A stretch of 34,047 bases of DNA from Anaerolineales bacterium (GTDB taxonomy: Bacteria; Chloroflexota; Anaerolineae; Anaerolineales; E44-bin32): the NCBI GenBank assembly GCA_029210945.1, contig JARGGH010000029.1:1-34047 (forward strand). Reading direction: 5' to 3'. Every line of letters starts with the position of its first letter. Position 1 is the first letter of the stretch. Positions 26,583 to 34,047 of the stretch are shown piece after piece. The notes under the pieces are model-generated. The model made no database searches. It saw only the letters and a program-made list of their open reading frames with translations, and had not been told where the DNA came from. The position numbers and the translations under genes were made by a program.

Positions 26583-26611
26583 TTGAAGCGTGGCGATTTT
26601 TATGCTAAACT
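26583..26611 (+). promoter_or_regulatory. Promoter of the attenuated aminotransferase operon
   Basis: TTGAAG (26583-26588) and TAAACT (26606-26611) are 17 bp apart. Transcription would begin close to 26618, at or immediately before the leader-peptide ATG, so the leader may be translated with little or no 5' untranslated region. Confidence 0.55.
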
Positions 26612-26618
26612 GCTCCCG

Positions 26619-26696
26619 ATGCTGATAATGATTCTCGACGCTAATCCTAATCTGAATAACAACCACTGGCTCATGAAAGCCTTTGGGACGGGTTAG
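26619..26696 (+). CDS. Asparagine-rich leader peptide of a transcription attenuator
   Basis: A 25-codon open frame. Codons 8-17 encode ANPNLNNNHW: five of its 25 residues are Asn, three of them consecutive (26655-26663). The stop TAG is at 26694-26696, just ahead of a strong terminator. Bases 26679-26694, at the end of the frame, are complementary to 26725-26740, which covers the 5' arm and loop of the terminator. A ribosome held at the Asn codons would leave this segment free to pair and block termination; a ribosome reaching the stop codon would cover it. The same frame is open from 26499, but the promoter at 26583-26611 favours the short version. An ATG at 26628 is an alternative start. 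Translation is not demonstrated. Confidence 0.6.
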   Translation: MLIMILDANPNLNNNHWLMKAFGTG

Positions 26697-26724
26697 CGCG
26701 GCAGAAGGTAATTTTTCGTTCACG

Positions 26725-26752
26725 AACCCCGGTCAAAGGCCGGGGTTTTTTT
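26725..26752 (+). terminator. Attenuator terminator upstream of the aminotransferase gene
   Basis: A perfect 8-bp stem (AACCCCGG at 26725-26732, CCGGGGTT at 26740-26747) with a seven-base loop and an unbroken T-run to 26752. It lies 28 bp after the leader-peptide stop and 36 bp before the aminotransferase ATG, so it terminates ahead of the gene it should serve. A competing antiterminator forms with 26679-26694 (GCCTTTG with CAAAGGC and GGGTT with AACCC). Confidence 0.85.
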
Positions 26753-26788
26753 ATTTCCTGATACGGGACCGGACAGGAGGAGCACGCC

Positions 26789-28096
26789 ATGAAGATCGAC
26801 ACCAACTCACCCACCACAGCTGTGCCCGAGAAGGCGCTCATCCCCGTGGACGATTTCCTTCGGAGGCGTGCTGCGATCCCGCCCTCGCGTATGTTCCTCA
26901 TCAAACACGGGCTCTCCGCCTTCAAAGAAAAAGAGCCCACAAGGCTCACCTTCGATGCCTCGCAGGGTGATGGCGGCGCCAGCCTCCCGGGCGTGCCGGA
27001 GGCGATTCTTGAAAAAGCGTTCGCACTTCAGCTGGCGCGCGGCACGTCCTACGACATGCCGTTTGGCACCGATCAGTTCCGCAGGGTCGTCATCGAAAAT
27101 TACTGGCAGATGGATAGCTCATCCGGCATCGATCCAGAAAACGTCGCCGCGGCTGTTGGCGGGCGTGACGCGCTCGCCAAAGCCTACGACGCCATCCTGG
27201 CATCCGGGCATGGGCGCATCGGGGACCTGATCCTCGTCAGCCGGGTGCCGTGGATCTCCTACAACTGGGGTCCTTACAGCGTCGGCGCAAACGTCCTGCT
27301 CGCACCCGGCGAACCCGCCGATGGTTGGGCTTTTACACCCGAAGGGATCGAATCCAGCGTGGAGTACGCACAGAAGATCGGCCGGCGCATCGCCGCGTTG
27401 ATCATCACCACGCCCGATAACCCGACCGGGAACACGATTCCTGAAGAGCGGATGGTTGCGCTGGCGAAGAAAGCATTTTCGTTGAGCATCCCCTACGTAC
27501 TTTTCGATTGGATGTATCATTTCATCACCGATGAGTCGCCGATGGACCTCAACCGCTTCCTCGCACACTTCGAACCCGAAGAGCGTGCCCGGCTGATCTT
27601 CCTCGACGGGCTGACCAAATCGCTCGGGGCCTCAAACATCCGTAATGCCCACCTGATCGCCTCGAAGAGCATCATCCAGTACATCGTCTCGCAGGCATCC
27701 CACACCGTCATCCCGACCTATTTCAGCACCGCCGTCGCGGTGGCCGCCTACCAAATGGGGTTCGCTGAGGCGAGCAAGAGCATCGTCGAACCCACGAACG
27801 CAAGCCGGCGGGTGCTTGCTAGATTTCTTGAAGAGAACGGTTTTAGATTCATCCTCGGGAAGGGCTACTATGCCTTTATCGAGGTCGCCGGTTGGCTCAC
27901 GGCAGCCGGATGGTCGGACAGCGAACCTCTGGGGGCCTACCTAGCGGAGGAGCATGGCGTGGCGATCGTGCCCGGGGCATTTTTCTCCCGGTTCGGCGGC
28001 GACTGGATCCGCTTCTCCTACGCCACGCCGCCGGATCGAACGCTGGGCGCCGCAGAACGCCTGCTGGAGGGGTTAAATGCGCTCAATGTTGGATGA
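26789..28096 (+). CDS. PLP-dependent aminotransferase, class I/II
   Basis: A 435-residue cytosolic fold-type I PLP enzyme. Residues about 90-110 (TSYDMPFGTDQFRRVV) correspond to the substrate-loop region of aspartate-type aminotransferases; ITTPDNPTGNTIPEERM contains the conserved Asn that contacts the cofactor; VLFDWMYHF carries the Asp that binds the pyridine nitrogen; and LDGLTKSLGASNIR contains the Schiff-base lysine; RFSYATPP has the carboxylate-binding Arg. Substrate is not evident. GGAGGAG is six bases ahead of the ATG. It is preceded by an attenuator and overlaps the next gene by 20 bp, so its product probably supplies or uses an amino acid handled by the ligase-peptidase fusion. Its opening is not typical of the well-known AspC, TyrB or AlaT enzymes. 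Confidence 0.87.
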   Translation: MKIDTNSPTTAVPEKALIPVDDFLRRRAAIPPSRMFLIKHGLSAFKEKEPTRLTFDASQGDGGASLPGVPEAILEKAFALQLARGTSYDMPFGTDQFRRVVIENYWQMDSSSGIDPENVAAAVGGRDALAKAYDAILASGHGRIGDLILVSRVPWISYNWGPYSVGANVLLAPGEPADGWAFTPEGIESSVEYAQKIGRRIAALIITTPDNPTGNTIPEERMVALAKKAFSLSIPYVLFDWMYHFITDESPMDLNRFLAHFEPEERARLIFLDGLTKSLGASNIRNAHLIASKSIIQYIVSQASHTVIPTYFSTAVAVAAYQMGFAEASKSIVEPTNASRRVLARFLEENGFRFILGKGYYAFIEVAGWLTAAGWSDSEPLGAYLAEEHGVAIVPGAFFSRFGGDWIRFSYATPPDRTLGAAERLLEGLNALNVG

Positions 28097-30923
28097 TCTT
28101 GACCGTTTCAGCGAGCGTTACCTGCTCGCACGGGAAGAGGCCCGTGGCAGCCTGCCAGAGCGTGGAACAAGCGGGATCGAGATCGAGTGGAATCTGCTCG
28201 ACAGCCGTTTCCGCCCGCTGCAGATCGTGGGTGCCGGCCATGAGGCGCGTTCATTCGCCGACCTGCTTCGTGAACGCTACCTGCCGGCCTGGCTAGCCGA
28301 TCGCCACCAGCTTGAGGTGTTTCACTGGATGATCGAGTTTGCCACACGCCCGCATTACTCACCGGCCGGCTCGGTCTACGAAGCGCGTCTGCTGGAGGCC
28401 AACTTATTGAACGCAATGGCGACCGCAGGCGCAGATTATTTCCAGCGTCTGTTCACCTGGCACGGCAATTTGCTCTTCCCGATCGAGGTCGGCGGGGAGT
28501 CGATCCCGCACGGCTGGAACCTGGCCAAACGGCGCTATCTGGAACGATGCGTGGCGCTTTACAGCTCCGGGCTCGCGACCGCGGGCTCACACTCCAACGT
28601 CTCCCTGCCAGAGCCGCTGCTGAGCTGGGATTTCATGCACCTGCCAGCCGGGGAGCGTCGTACCCACCTCGATGGGTATAAGAACCGGGTGTACATCCAT
28701 GGCACGCGCGTCCTGCGAGCCTTCGCTGCCGCGTTCATCGCCGCCGGGGCGAGCACCCCCTTCCGCGCCGAATCGCAAGGCGGCGAACCGGTCGTCCGCA
28801 TCACGGAGGTCGATTCGATCCGCAACCTCACCTTCCCCAATCCGAAAAACATCGATGTGCCCCTGCTTTACCGTTCGCATGCAGATTACATCGAGCGCTC
28901 CTACGGTCTCGTGCACAAAGGCATCCGCTTCGGCAACAACAACTGGACCCCGGTGCGGGCGCGTTCGTTCGCCGAGCCAGTCGAACGCGTGATCGGCTCG
29001 ACCAGCAGCCAACTGCGCGCCGTCTACGAGCACGGGCTCTATGCAGAGGATGCCAAATCATCACTGGAAGATCTTGCACAGCAGATCGAGGTCCAGAACC
29101 TGCTGGCGCGCATTGACATCCCGATGGCAAGAGTCGAGATTCGCACGGATGACGGCGGTTTGCCCATGGAGATGGAGATCGCCAATCTCGCCCTCAAGGA
29201 GATGCTGCTGATCCAATCCTATGCAGATCCGGCTTTTGGGCGGGAGTTTCGCTACGAACGAAAGGATTTGGAGCGTGTGCGGCAGAACGAACGCCGTGCC
29301 ACCCGTGATGGTCTGGAGGCTCAAGTCGAACACCCATTTACCGGTGAACACCTCATGATGCGAGACTTCCTTTCCTGGACCCTCGACCAAATCTGGCCTC
29401 TGGCCGAGAGGCTCTGTTACGCAGGCTCGCTCGAGCCGTTGCGAAAACTCGCAACCGGTGGAAAAAACTATGCATCCACGCTGAGAGAACAGGTTCGTGC
29501 TCGAATCGGCGACAACGACATCGTTCCGCTTGAGGTGCTCGAGCAGCTTGCCGAGTCGCACGAACAACAAGTCGCCGAGGATGTGGCCCGCATCGCGGAG
29601 CAAGTCCGCAGCCACGGGCTGCCGACGAATGGCGCCCTGGACGAACTGCTCTGGAAATCCCGCAGCGAGGCGCGCAAGAGCGATCGAGCGCCCGTGCGCT
29701 TTCGGCCACGTGCCGGCTCCCGAATACAGATTCCATCGACGGATAAAGTCTCCGAAATCCTCCAGTTGGCACAATCCCTGATCCGCATCCCGTCCGTGAC
29801 AAACGCGCCTCTTGAACGACAGCGGCATGACGACCTCGACCGGGCGGCGACGCTCATCCATGACTATCTCGTGGACGCCGGCTGCACGATCGCGTTTTAC
29901 GACAGAGGGCGTTACCCGGCTATGCTGGCTTCGTTCCCGGGCGCGGAAAATGCTCCGGTCATGCTCAGCGGTCACTTCGATGTGGTCGAACCTGAGCCAG
30001 ATGACCGCCAGTTCAATCCTTACATAGAAGGCGATTATCTGGTCGGGCGCGGCGCGGCGGACATGAAGACCGTCGTGGCGACGATGATGGTGTGGATGAA
30101 GGACCAAATCGCCGCCGGGAACAATCCGCCCGTCAACCTGCTCCTGGTCGGAAACGAAGAAATCGGGGAAGGTGAGCCGTTCGGCACGCCGCACGTCCTT
30201 GCCGATCTCAAGAAACGCCGTGGTTATTCACCGGACCTGCTGATCGCCGGCGAACGCACCGGTGAAAACGGTGACGAGAAGGTCGGGCAGATCTGCCTCC
30301 AGAACCGGGGCTTGCTGCGGATCGAGTTCCGGCTGCGAGGCAAGCGCGGCCATACCGGCCTGCGCCAGCCGAATGCGGACATTGGAGAGGAGCTGCTTCA
30401 GATCCAGGCTGATCTCCTCAGGATTGCAGAGGCACGGCTCACCCTGCAGGGCGAAGACGGCTGGCGTTCACAGATCCGTTTCCCCTACGTACACTCGGGG
30501 GAACCGGGCATCTTCAACGTCAGCGCTGATTCCGCGCGCCTCGGATTGGAGATCCGACCGATCCCGGAAGATAATCTGGACGAACTCGTCGCTGCGCTGA
30601 CGGATTATTGCGCCGCCAATCGGATCGAGCGCGCCCTCATCGCTTCAGAACCGGGGGTGTCTTGCGATCCCGAAAATCCCCATCTGGATGATCTAATTGC
30701 CTCGATAAAATCCGCGACGGGAGAAGACCCGGTGATCGGGCGCAAACTGGCCGGGACAAGCGCGCGCTTCGCGCCGCAGGGACAGGGGATCGTCTGGGGA
30801 CAATCCGGGCTGTGCCCTCATGCGGCCGACGAACGCCACTACATCCCGAGCATTATGCCTTATTATGATGCGCTGAACATGTTTGCAGATCGTTTGGTGA
30901 AAAGAGGGTCCTCAATTATGTAA
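28077..30923 (+). CDS. Fusion of a glutamate-cysteine-ligase-like domain and an M20 metallopeptidase
   Basis: A 948-residue two-part protein. Residues about 30-480 resemble the GCS2/YbdK-type carboxylate-amine ligases: GIEIEWNLLD at 33-42 (E35, E37 fit the metal/ATP-binding ExE), GSHSNVSLP at 170-178 (position of the family GxHxHV), and NLALKEMLLIQSYADP. Residues about 555-948 are an M20 zinc exopeptidase with every ligand: H633 and D635 in SGHFDV, bridging D662 in GRGAADMKT, catalytic E694 with E695 in NEEIGEGE, E726 in AGERTG, and H915 in CPHAADERH. The ATG at 28077 with GGAGGGG upstream is the start. No signal peptide is seen. One half could form, the other hydrolyse, an amide bond. I know no characterised protein with this architecture. 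Confidence 0.8.
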   Translation: MRSMLDDLDRFSERYLLAREEARGSLPERGTSGIEIEWNLLDSRFRPLQIVGAGHEARSFADLLRERYLPAWLADRHQLEVFHWMIEFATRPHYSPAGSVYEARLLEANLLNAMATAGADYFQRLFTWHGNLLFPIEVGGESIPHGWNLAKRRYLERCVALYSSGLATAGSHSNVSLPEPLLSWDFMHLPAGERRTHLDGYKNRVYIHGTRVLRAFAAAFIAAGASTPFRAESQGGEPVVRITEVDSIRNLTFPNPKNIDVPLLYRSHADYIERSYGLVHKGIRFGNNNWTPVRARSFAEPVERVIGSTSSQLRAVYEHGLYAEDAKSSLEDLAQQIEVQNLLARIDIPMARVEIRTDDGGLPMEMEIANLALKEMLLIQSYADPAFGREFRYERKDLERVRQNERRATRDGLEAQVEHPFTGEHLMMRDFLSWTLDQIWPLAERLCYAGSLEPLRKLATGGKNYASTLREQVRARIGDNDIVPLEVLEQLAESHEQQVAEDVARIAEQVRSHGLPTNGALDELLWKSRSEARKSDRAPVRFRPRAGSRIQIPSTDKVSEILQLAQSLIRIPSVTNAPLERQRHDDLDRAATLIHDYLVDAGCTIAFYDRGRYPAMLASFPGAENAPVMLSGHFDVVEPEPDDRQFNPYIEGDYLVGRGAADMKTVVATMMVWMKDQIAAGNNPPVNLLLVGNEEIGEGEPFGTPHVLADLKKRRGYSPDLLIAGERTGENGDEKVGQICLQNRGLLRIEFRLRGKRGHTGLRQPNADIGEELLQIQADLLRIAEARLTLQGEDGWRSQIRFPYVHSGEPGIFNVSADSARLGLEIRPIPEDNLDELVAALTDYCAANRIERALIASEPGVSCDPENPHLDDLIASIKSATGEDPVIGRKLAGTSARFAPQGQGIVWGQSGLCPHAADERHYIPSIMPYYDALNMFADRLVKRGSSIM

Positions 30924-31260
30924 CCGGGACGACCCGGTCGCCGGCTCCAGAGATAGTTCGTTTCCTGGTGGGGTGCATGGCGATGCACCTCAGCATATTA
31001 CTCGCTCCTTAAGCCGTTCCGACGGAGTTAATCTTCTTACAGAGAAGTCATAGACGGAGGTTCACAGATCTGCCCCAGCACCTCTCAAAAAATATTCCAG
31101 GGTAACAGTGTACCTGGGTGGCTGAGTGCCCTGATTCACTCTTCCCCAAGCCCCCACATCACAAATCTGGCATCGGTTCTGTGCTCAACGAGAAAGCGCG
31201 CATATAATCAGGCATCTAACAAAACGCCCTGACGCTCCACACAACGAGAGGCAGCCTACC
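30924..31260 (+). other. Intergenic region with a possible promoter for the PfkB gene
   Basis: No gene is visible. Directly after the stop codon at 30921-30923 lies a hairpin ACCGGG-ACGA-CCCGGT (30923-30938) without a T-run. A perfect TATAAT is at 31203-31208, about 55 bp upstream of the PfkB start; the -35 region is weak. An imperfect inverted repeat (CCAGGGTA with TACCTGG) sits near 31091-31112. Confidence 0.5.
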
Positions 31261-32205
31261 TTGATTTCTATCCTGGGCGACCTGATCGCCGACTTCAGCT
31301 TACGCATCCCCGAATTTCCGGTGCAAGCGGGCGATATGACGCATGTGAAGTACATGGAACTCGGCCCCGGCGGCGCGACCAACGTGGCGATCATGCTGCG
31401 CCATTTCGGCGAGCAGGTGGCTTGCCTGGGTGAAACCGGCGATGACGAGTTCGGCGAGATCGTGCGCGAAGGACTCCAAACAGAGGGGGTGGACATTTCC
31501 GGGGTCGTGGTGAGCGAAGGGAGCGAGACGCCCGTCGCCGGCGTAGTCGTCGACAAGGCCGGCGAGCCAGCCTACCTCGGCTACCGCGGCGACCTGGCGG
31601 TCAAAGCATTAACCCCCGAATGGCGCACAAATATTCAGAGTTCGGTGGCGCTGTTTGCCGACGGCTGGGCCGATCACGATGCGGTACCGGAGATCAACCT
31701 GGAGGGCCTCAAAGCCGCCCGCGAGGCCGGGGTCAGGACCTTCTTCGACCCGGGTCCCGGCAACCGCGAGTACGACCTAGAATGGCATCTCGAAGCGCTC
31801 AAACACGTAGACGTGCTGCTTGCCACAGAAGCGGAGGCCAACCGATTAACTGGTCTTGCGGACCCATTGAACGCCGCACTGGCCTTGCTCGATCACGGAC
31901 CCGAATTAATTGTGGTCAAACGCGGCGTGGCCGGTTGCGTGCTGTTTACCCGCGGGCAAGTCCAGATCGCGCCCGGTTTCCCGGTTGAGGCGCGCGATGC
32001 CACCGGCGCCGGCGACAGCCTGGACGCGGCCGTGATTCACGGCTGCCTGCGGGAAATGGACCTGGAATCGCTCGGCACACTCGCCAACGCCACCGGCGCC
32101 GCCAAGGTGCAGAAGCTCGGCACCGGCCATAATATGCCGGCGCTTGAAGAGGTCCGCGCCGTCCTCGAGCGTTATGGGCGCGATGGTGAGGGCTTGCTGG
32201 ATTGA
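31261..32205 (+). CDS. PfkB-family carbohydrate/nucleoside kinase
   Basis: A 314-residue ribokinase-family enzyme that phosphorylates a sugar or nucleoside with ATP. It begins ILGDLIADFSLRIPEFP, has the family motif ELGPGGATNVAIMLRHFGEQVACLGETGDDEFG (about residues 37-70) and the PfkB signature DATGAGDSLDAAVIHG near residue 248, with the catalytic Asp and anion hole. Start is TTG with AGAGG about nine bases upstream; no closer ATG fits. Substrate is not predictable; the loop PGNREYDLEWHLE does not match a particular subfamily I recognise. It is separate from the preceding operon by 337 bp. Confidence 0.9.
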   Translation: MISILGDLIADFSLRIPEFPVQAGDMTHVKYMELGPGGATNVAIMLRHFGEQVACLGETGDDEFGEIVREGLQTEGVDISGVVVSEGSETPVAGVVVDKAGEPAYLGYRGDLAVKALTPEWRTNIQSSVALFADGWADHDAVPEINLEGLKAAREAGVRTFFDPGPGNREYDLEWHLEALKHVDVLLATEAEANRLTGLADPLNAALALLDHGPELIVVKRGVAGCVLFTRGQVQIAPGFPVEARDATGAGDSLDAAVIHGCLREMDLESLGTLANATGAAKVQKLGTGHNMPALEEVRAVLERYGRDGEGLLD

Positions 32206-32213
32206 ATGCTGAT

Positions 32214-33746
32214 ATGTCTCAAATTAAACGAGGTTACTTGCGGTCGCCCATTAATATAATCTTTCTCGCAGCATACCCTACATTAAGTTTGTTAGCATTT
32301 AACATCGATCAGATATTTCCACGCGACGTCATCCGTTCGCTGGTTTTCTCAATCATCGCGGCGACTACAATCCTGATTCTGCTTAGATTATTAACCCGAA
32401 GTTGGCAATCCGCAGCCGTTTTCACCAGCCTGTTCTTGATATGGTTCTTCGCTTATGGGCGGCTCTACGCGCCCATCAAATCGACCAGCATTGACGGGAT
32501 TGTAATTGGAAGACACCGCTTCCTTCTACCACTCTGGACAATAATCATTAGCGCTCTTGCGGTCTGGCTGCAGAAGTATCCAAAAACAATTCCGGTGTTA
32601 AATTCGGGCTTAGTCACCTTTTCCTCTGTTCTGATCTGCCTACCGCTAATTCAGCTACTGGCATTCCATTACATGAGCTCAAAGACTCCGGTTTCCGTAC
32701 AACCGACTTCTACTTCAATTGAATGGTCAGAAGATGCTATACCGCCCGATATTTACTATATCGTCCTGGATGGCTATACGCGTAGCGATGTGCTTGCAGA
32801 ACAGTATGGATTCGATAATTCCGGATTTCTCGATTCTCTGGAGGAGTCAGGGTTCGAGATCGCCGATTGTGCCATTAGCAACTACACAAGGACCCGTCAC
32901 TCACTCACATCGACATTTAACATTGAATACATTCAATCACTTGTATCCAGCGAGGATATATCTCGCACTGAAACCTCGTTGATTTCTCTTCTCAAGGACA
33001 ACTTCGTTAGAGCACGACTCGAAAGTCTTGGATATAAGACGATAGCATTTAAACACCCATGGGAGCGATTTGTCTGGGATGACGCCGATATTCTCTACCA
33101 ATCAAGTGGCTCTGGCTTGATGAATCCATTTGAGGACTTGCTTCTAAGAACGACCGTGGTAAGAGTATATCTGGATCTTCAGCAATCCGAGACATTGCAG
33201 CTTTCCGATCAAATAAACTACGTGGATACCCTTTACGCTCTCGAACAGCTTCCAAAAATACCCAGCGTTAATGGTCCAAAATTTGTATTTGCACATTTGA
33301 TCATCCCACACCCCCCATTCGTATTCGGGCCAGAAGGTGAGAGGATTCATATCCCTTATGACGCCGATGCAGGGAACATCTACACAGAAGAAAATTACCG
33401 GCGAGGTTATGTCGCTGCGGTGAAGTACATAAATACACGCATGCTCGAGATCCTTCCCGAGATCATTCAATCGTCGAATACAGAACCAATCATCATCGTT
33501 GCTGGCGATCACGGTTCACCGTGGGGTGGCAATGTGAATGCAGTGAAAATCATCGCTGCGTTTTTCACTCCCGGCCAAAGCTCGTTGTTCTATGAGAACA
33601 TAACACCGGTTAACGTCTTCAGGATCATCTTCAACAGCTACTTTAATGGTGAGTTCAGTCTCCTCCCGGACCAGAGCTATATCTCAGGTAAAAGAGAGTT
33701 CACCGAGGTCGAGCATGACGAGGGGAATTGTCGGGTTGAACAATGA
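32214..33746 (+). CDS. Membrane sulfatase/alkaline-phosphatase-superfamily protein
   Basis: A 510-residue protein. The first 160 residues hold about five membrane helices; the rest is an extracytoplasmic domain of the sulfatase/phosphoglycerol-transferase type: PDIYYIVLDGYTRSDVLAEQYG (first metal-binding region with Asp), later FAHLIIPHPPFVFGPEG and VAGDHGSPWGG (second metal site, GDHG). It may transfer or cleave phospho- or sulfo-groups of surface polymers; substrate is unknown. The ATG at 32214 is preferred; a TTG at 32204 overlaps the PfkB stop. Base composition is markedly more AT-rich than the flanks, a sign of transfer. The stop (33744-33746) is followed in frame by a GC-rich tail with no start of its own. 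Confidence 0.75.
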   Translation: MSQIKRGYLRSPINIIFLAAYPTLSLLAFNIDQIFPRDVIRSLVFSIIAATTILILLRLLTRSWQSAAVFTSLFLIWFFAYGRLYAPIKSTSIDGIVIGRHRFLLPLWTIIISALAVWLQKYPKTIPVLNSGLVTFSSVLICLPLIQLLAFHYMSSKTPVSVQPTSTSIEWSEDAIPPDIYYIVLDGYTRSDVLAEQYGFDNSGFLDSLEESGFEIADCAISNYTRTRHSLTSTFNIEYIQSLVSSEDISRTETSLISLLKDNFVRARLESLGYKTIAFKHPWERFVWDDADILYQSSGSGLMNPFEDLLLRTTVVRVYLDLQQSETLQLSDQINYVDTLYALEQLPKIPSVNGPKFVFAHLIIPHPPFVFGPEGERIHIPYDADAGNIYTEENYRRGYVAAVKYINTRMLEILPEIIQSSNTEPIIIVAGDHGSPWGGNVNAVKIIAAFFTPGQSSLFYENITPVNVFRIIFNSYFNGEFSLLPDQSYISGKREFTEVEHDEGNCRVEQ

Positions 33747-33968
33747 TCCAAATCGATACTTTTACAACCTCCGGCGCAACTGGAACGCGAGTCTCCGGAT
33801 AATGCCACCTGCCGCTGGGTCGCCGAAAAAGCCAGATCAGATTTTGAGGGCTTCCTCCGGGGCCGGATGCGCATCGACGCTGAGAACGTCGATGCCGACA
33901 TTCACTCGCTGCTCTCTGAAGATAATAAACGGATAGCAGCCTTCAGCTCGATCAGTCGACATTACTGA
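33747..33968 (+). pseudogene. In-frame coding tail after the sulfatase stop, possible gene remnant
   Basis: Directly after the TGA at 33744-33746 the same frame stays open for 73 codons to TGA at 33966-33968. The peptide (for example CRWVAEKARSDFEGFL and DAENVDADIHSLLSEDN) has a natural composition and is GC-rich, unlike the sulfatase. There is no start codon with a binding site. It could be the 3' remnant of a gene cut by insertion of the AT-rich segment, or chance. I do not recognise it. Confidence 0.35.
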
Positions 33969-33970
33969 TG

Positions 33971-34047
33971 ATCGGGATAGGGGAGGGCCTCACGGCCCTA
34001 CCCCTCCCACACCACCGGACATGCGGGTCCGCATCCGGCGGTTCGGC
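33971..34047 (-). mobile_element. Group II intron 3' end (domain V/VI-like), cut by the window edge
   Basis: On the minus strand 34041-34012 folds as CCGCCGGA-TGCG-GACC-CGCA-TG-TCCGGTGG: an 8-bp lower stem, a two-base bulge on the 3' side, and a capped distal stem, the shape of domain V, with CGC in the lower stem as in class C introns. Next, 34006-33971 folds as a second hairpin (GGGCC-GTGA-GGCCC with GGGG/CCCC) carrying an unpaired TA and ending CCCGAT, as expected for domain VI with a branch A about seven bases from a terminal AT. The tetraloop GACC is not the usual GNRA. The intron body and any reverse transcriptase would lie to the right of the window. Confidence 0.55.

Noticed and set aside
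26499..26696. A 65-codon gene ending at the same stop as the leader peptide
   Set aside because: No binding site at its start, and a promoter within it would produce only the last 25 codons. The short leader explains the structure better.
29061..30194. A 377-codon open frame opposite the ligase-M20 gene
   Set aside because: Antisense shadow of a clearly coding GC-rich gene.
30923..30938. Hairpin directly after the ligase-M20 stop as a terminator
   Set aside because: The stem is only six pairs and no T-run follows, so intrinsic termination is not supported.

Overview
The window looks like a chromosomal segment of an uncultured, GC-rich bacterium. Gene content (CarD, PUCC-type carrier, XdhC, GlpC, THEP1-type NTPase) and style fit Chloroflexota (Anaerolineae-like), but that is inference and no rRNA or single-copy marker is present to fix it. 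Most of the window is GC-rich with dense, well-packed operons. Three parts are clearly more AT-rich: the left edge (about 1-1120), the two target-recognition stretches of hsdS, and a sulfatase-like gene near the right edge (about 32.2-33.75 kb). These look like acquired DNA.

Left part, minus strand (1-8.4 kb): a gamma-glutamylcyclotransferase-fold protein, then a complete type I restriction-modification operon read in the order small HTH protein, hsdM, hsdS, REP-associated tyrosine transposase (RAYT), hsdR. All junctions are short or overlapping. The RAYT carries an in-frame cassette of REP-like palindromes. The island ends at three 10-bp tandem repeats upstream of the HTH gene and then a tRNA-Met(CAT) gene with a good promoter.

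Middle, minus strand (8.4-17.1 kb): universal stress protein plus an ArsB/NhaD/SLC13-type carrier with an extra extracytoplasmic domain, a PUCC-family carrier, an OsmC peroxide reductase, a TetA-like drug exporter, and the glycerol pair glpK-glpC. A divergent promoter region with 12-bp direct repeats separates these from plus-strand genes.

Plus strand (17.2-23.6 kb): a molybdopterin-binding-domain protein overlapping XdhC (molybdenum hydroxylase maturation), then a PadR-type regulator interrupted by an amber codon. It has a perfect 27-bp palindrome over its start. It leads a metal/siderophore/cobalamin-type ABC importer (binding protein, permease, ATPase) whose last gene is a THEP1-like NTPase joined by an ATGA overlap.

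23.7-25.5 kb, minus: CarD-type RNA polymerase-binding regulator and a homocysteine S-methyltransferase-family protein with a clear terminator. 25.6-26.5 kb, plus: a small SHOCT membrane protein and a membrane-anchored cytochrome c.

26.6-30.9 kb, plus: the most interesting part. A promoter is followed by a 25-codon, asparagine-rich leader peptide, an antiterminator/terminator pair, a PLP aminotransferase, and a 948-residue protein that fuses a glutamate-cysteine-ligase-like (carboxylate-amine ligase) domain to a complete M20 metallopeptidase. This reads as an amino-acid-attenuated operon making or trimming an unidentified amide or peptide metabolite.

The right end holds a PfkB sugar/nucleoside kinase, an AT-rich membrane sulfatase-like protein, a decayed coding tail, and, cut by the window edge, a structure resembling domains V and VI of a group II intron on the minus strand.
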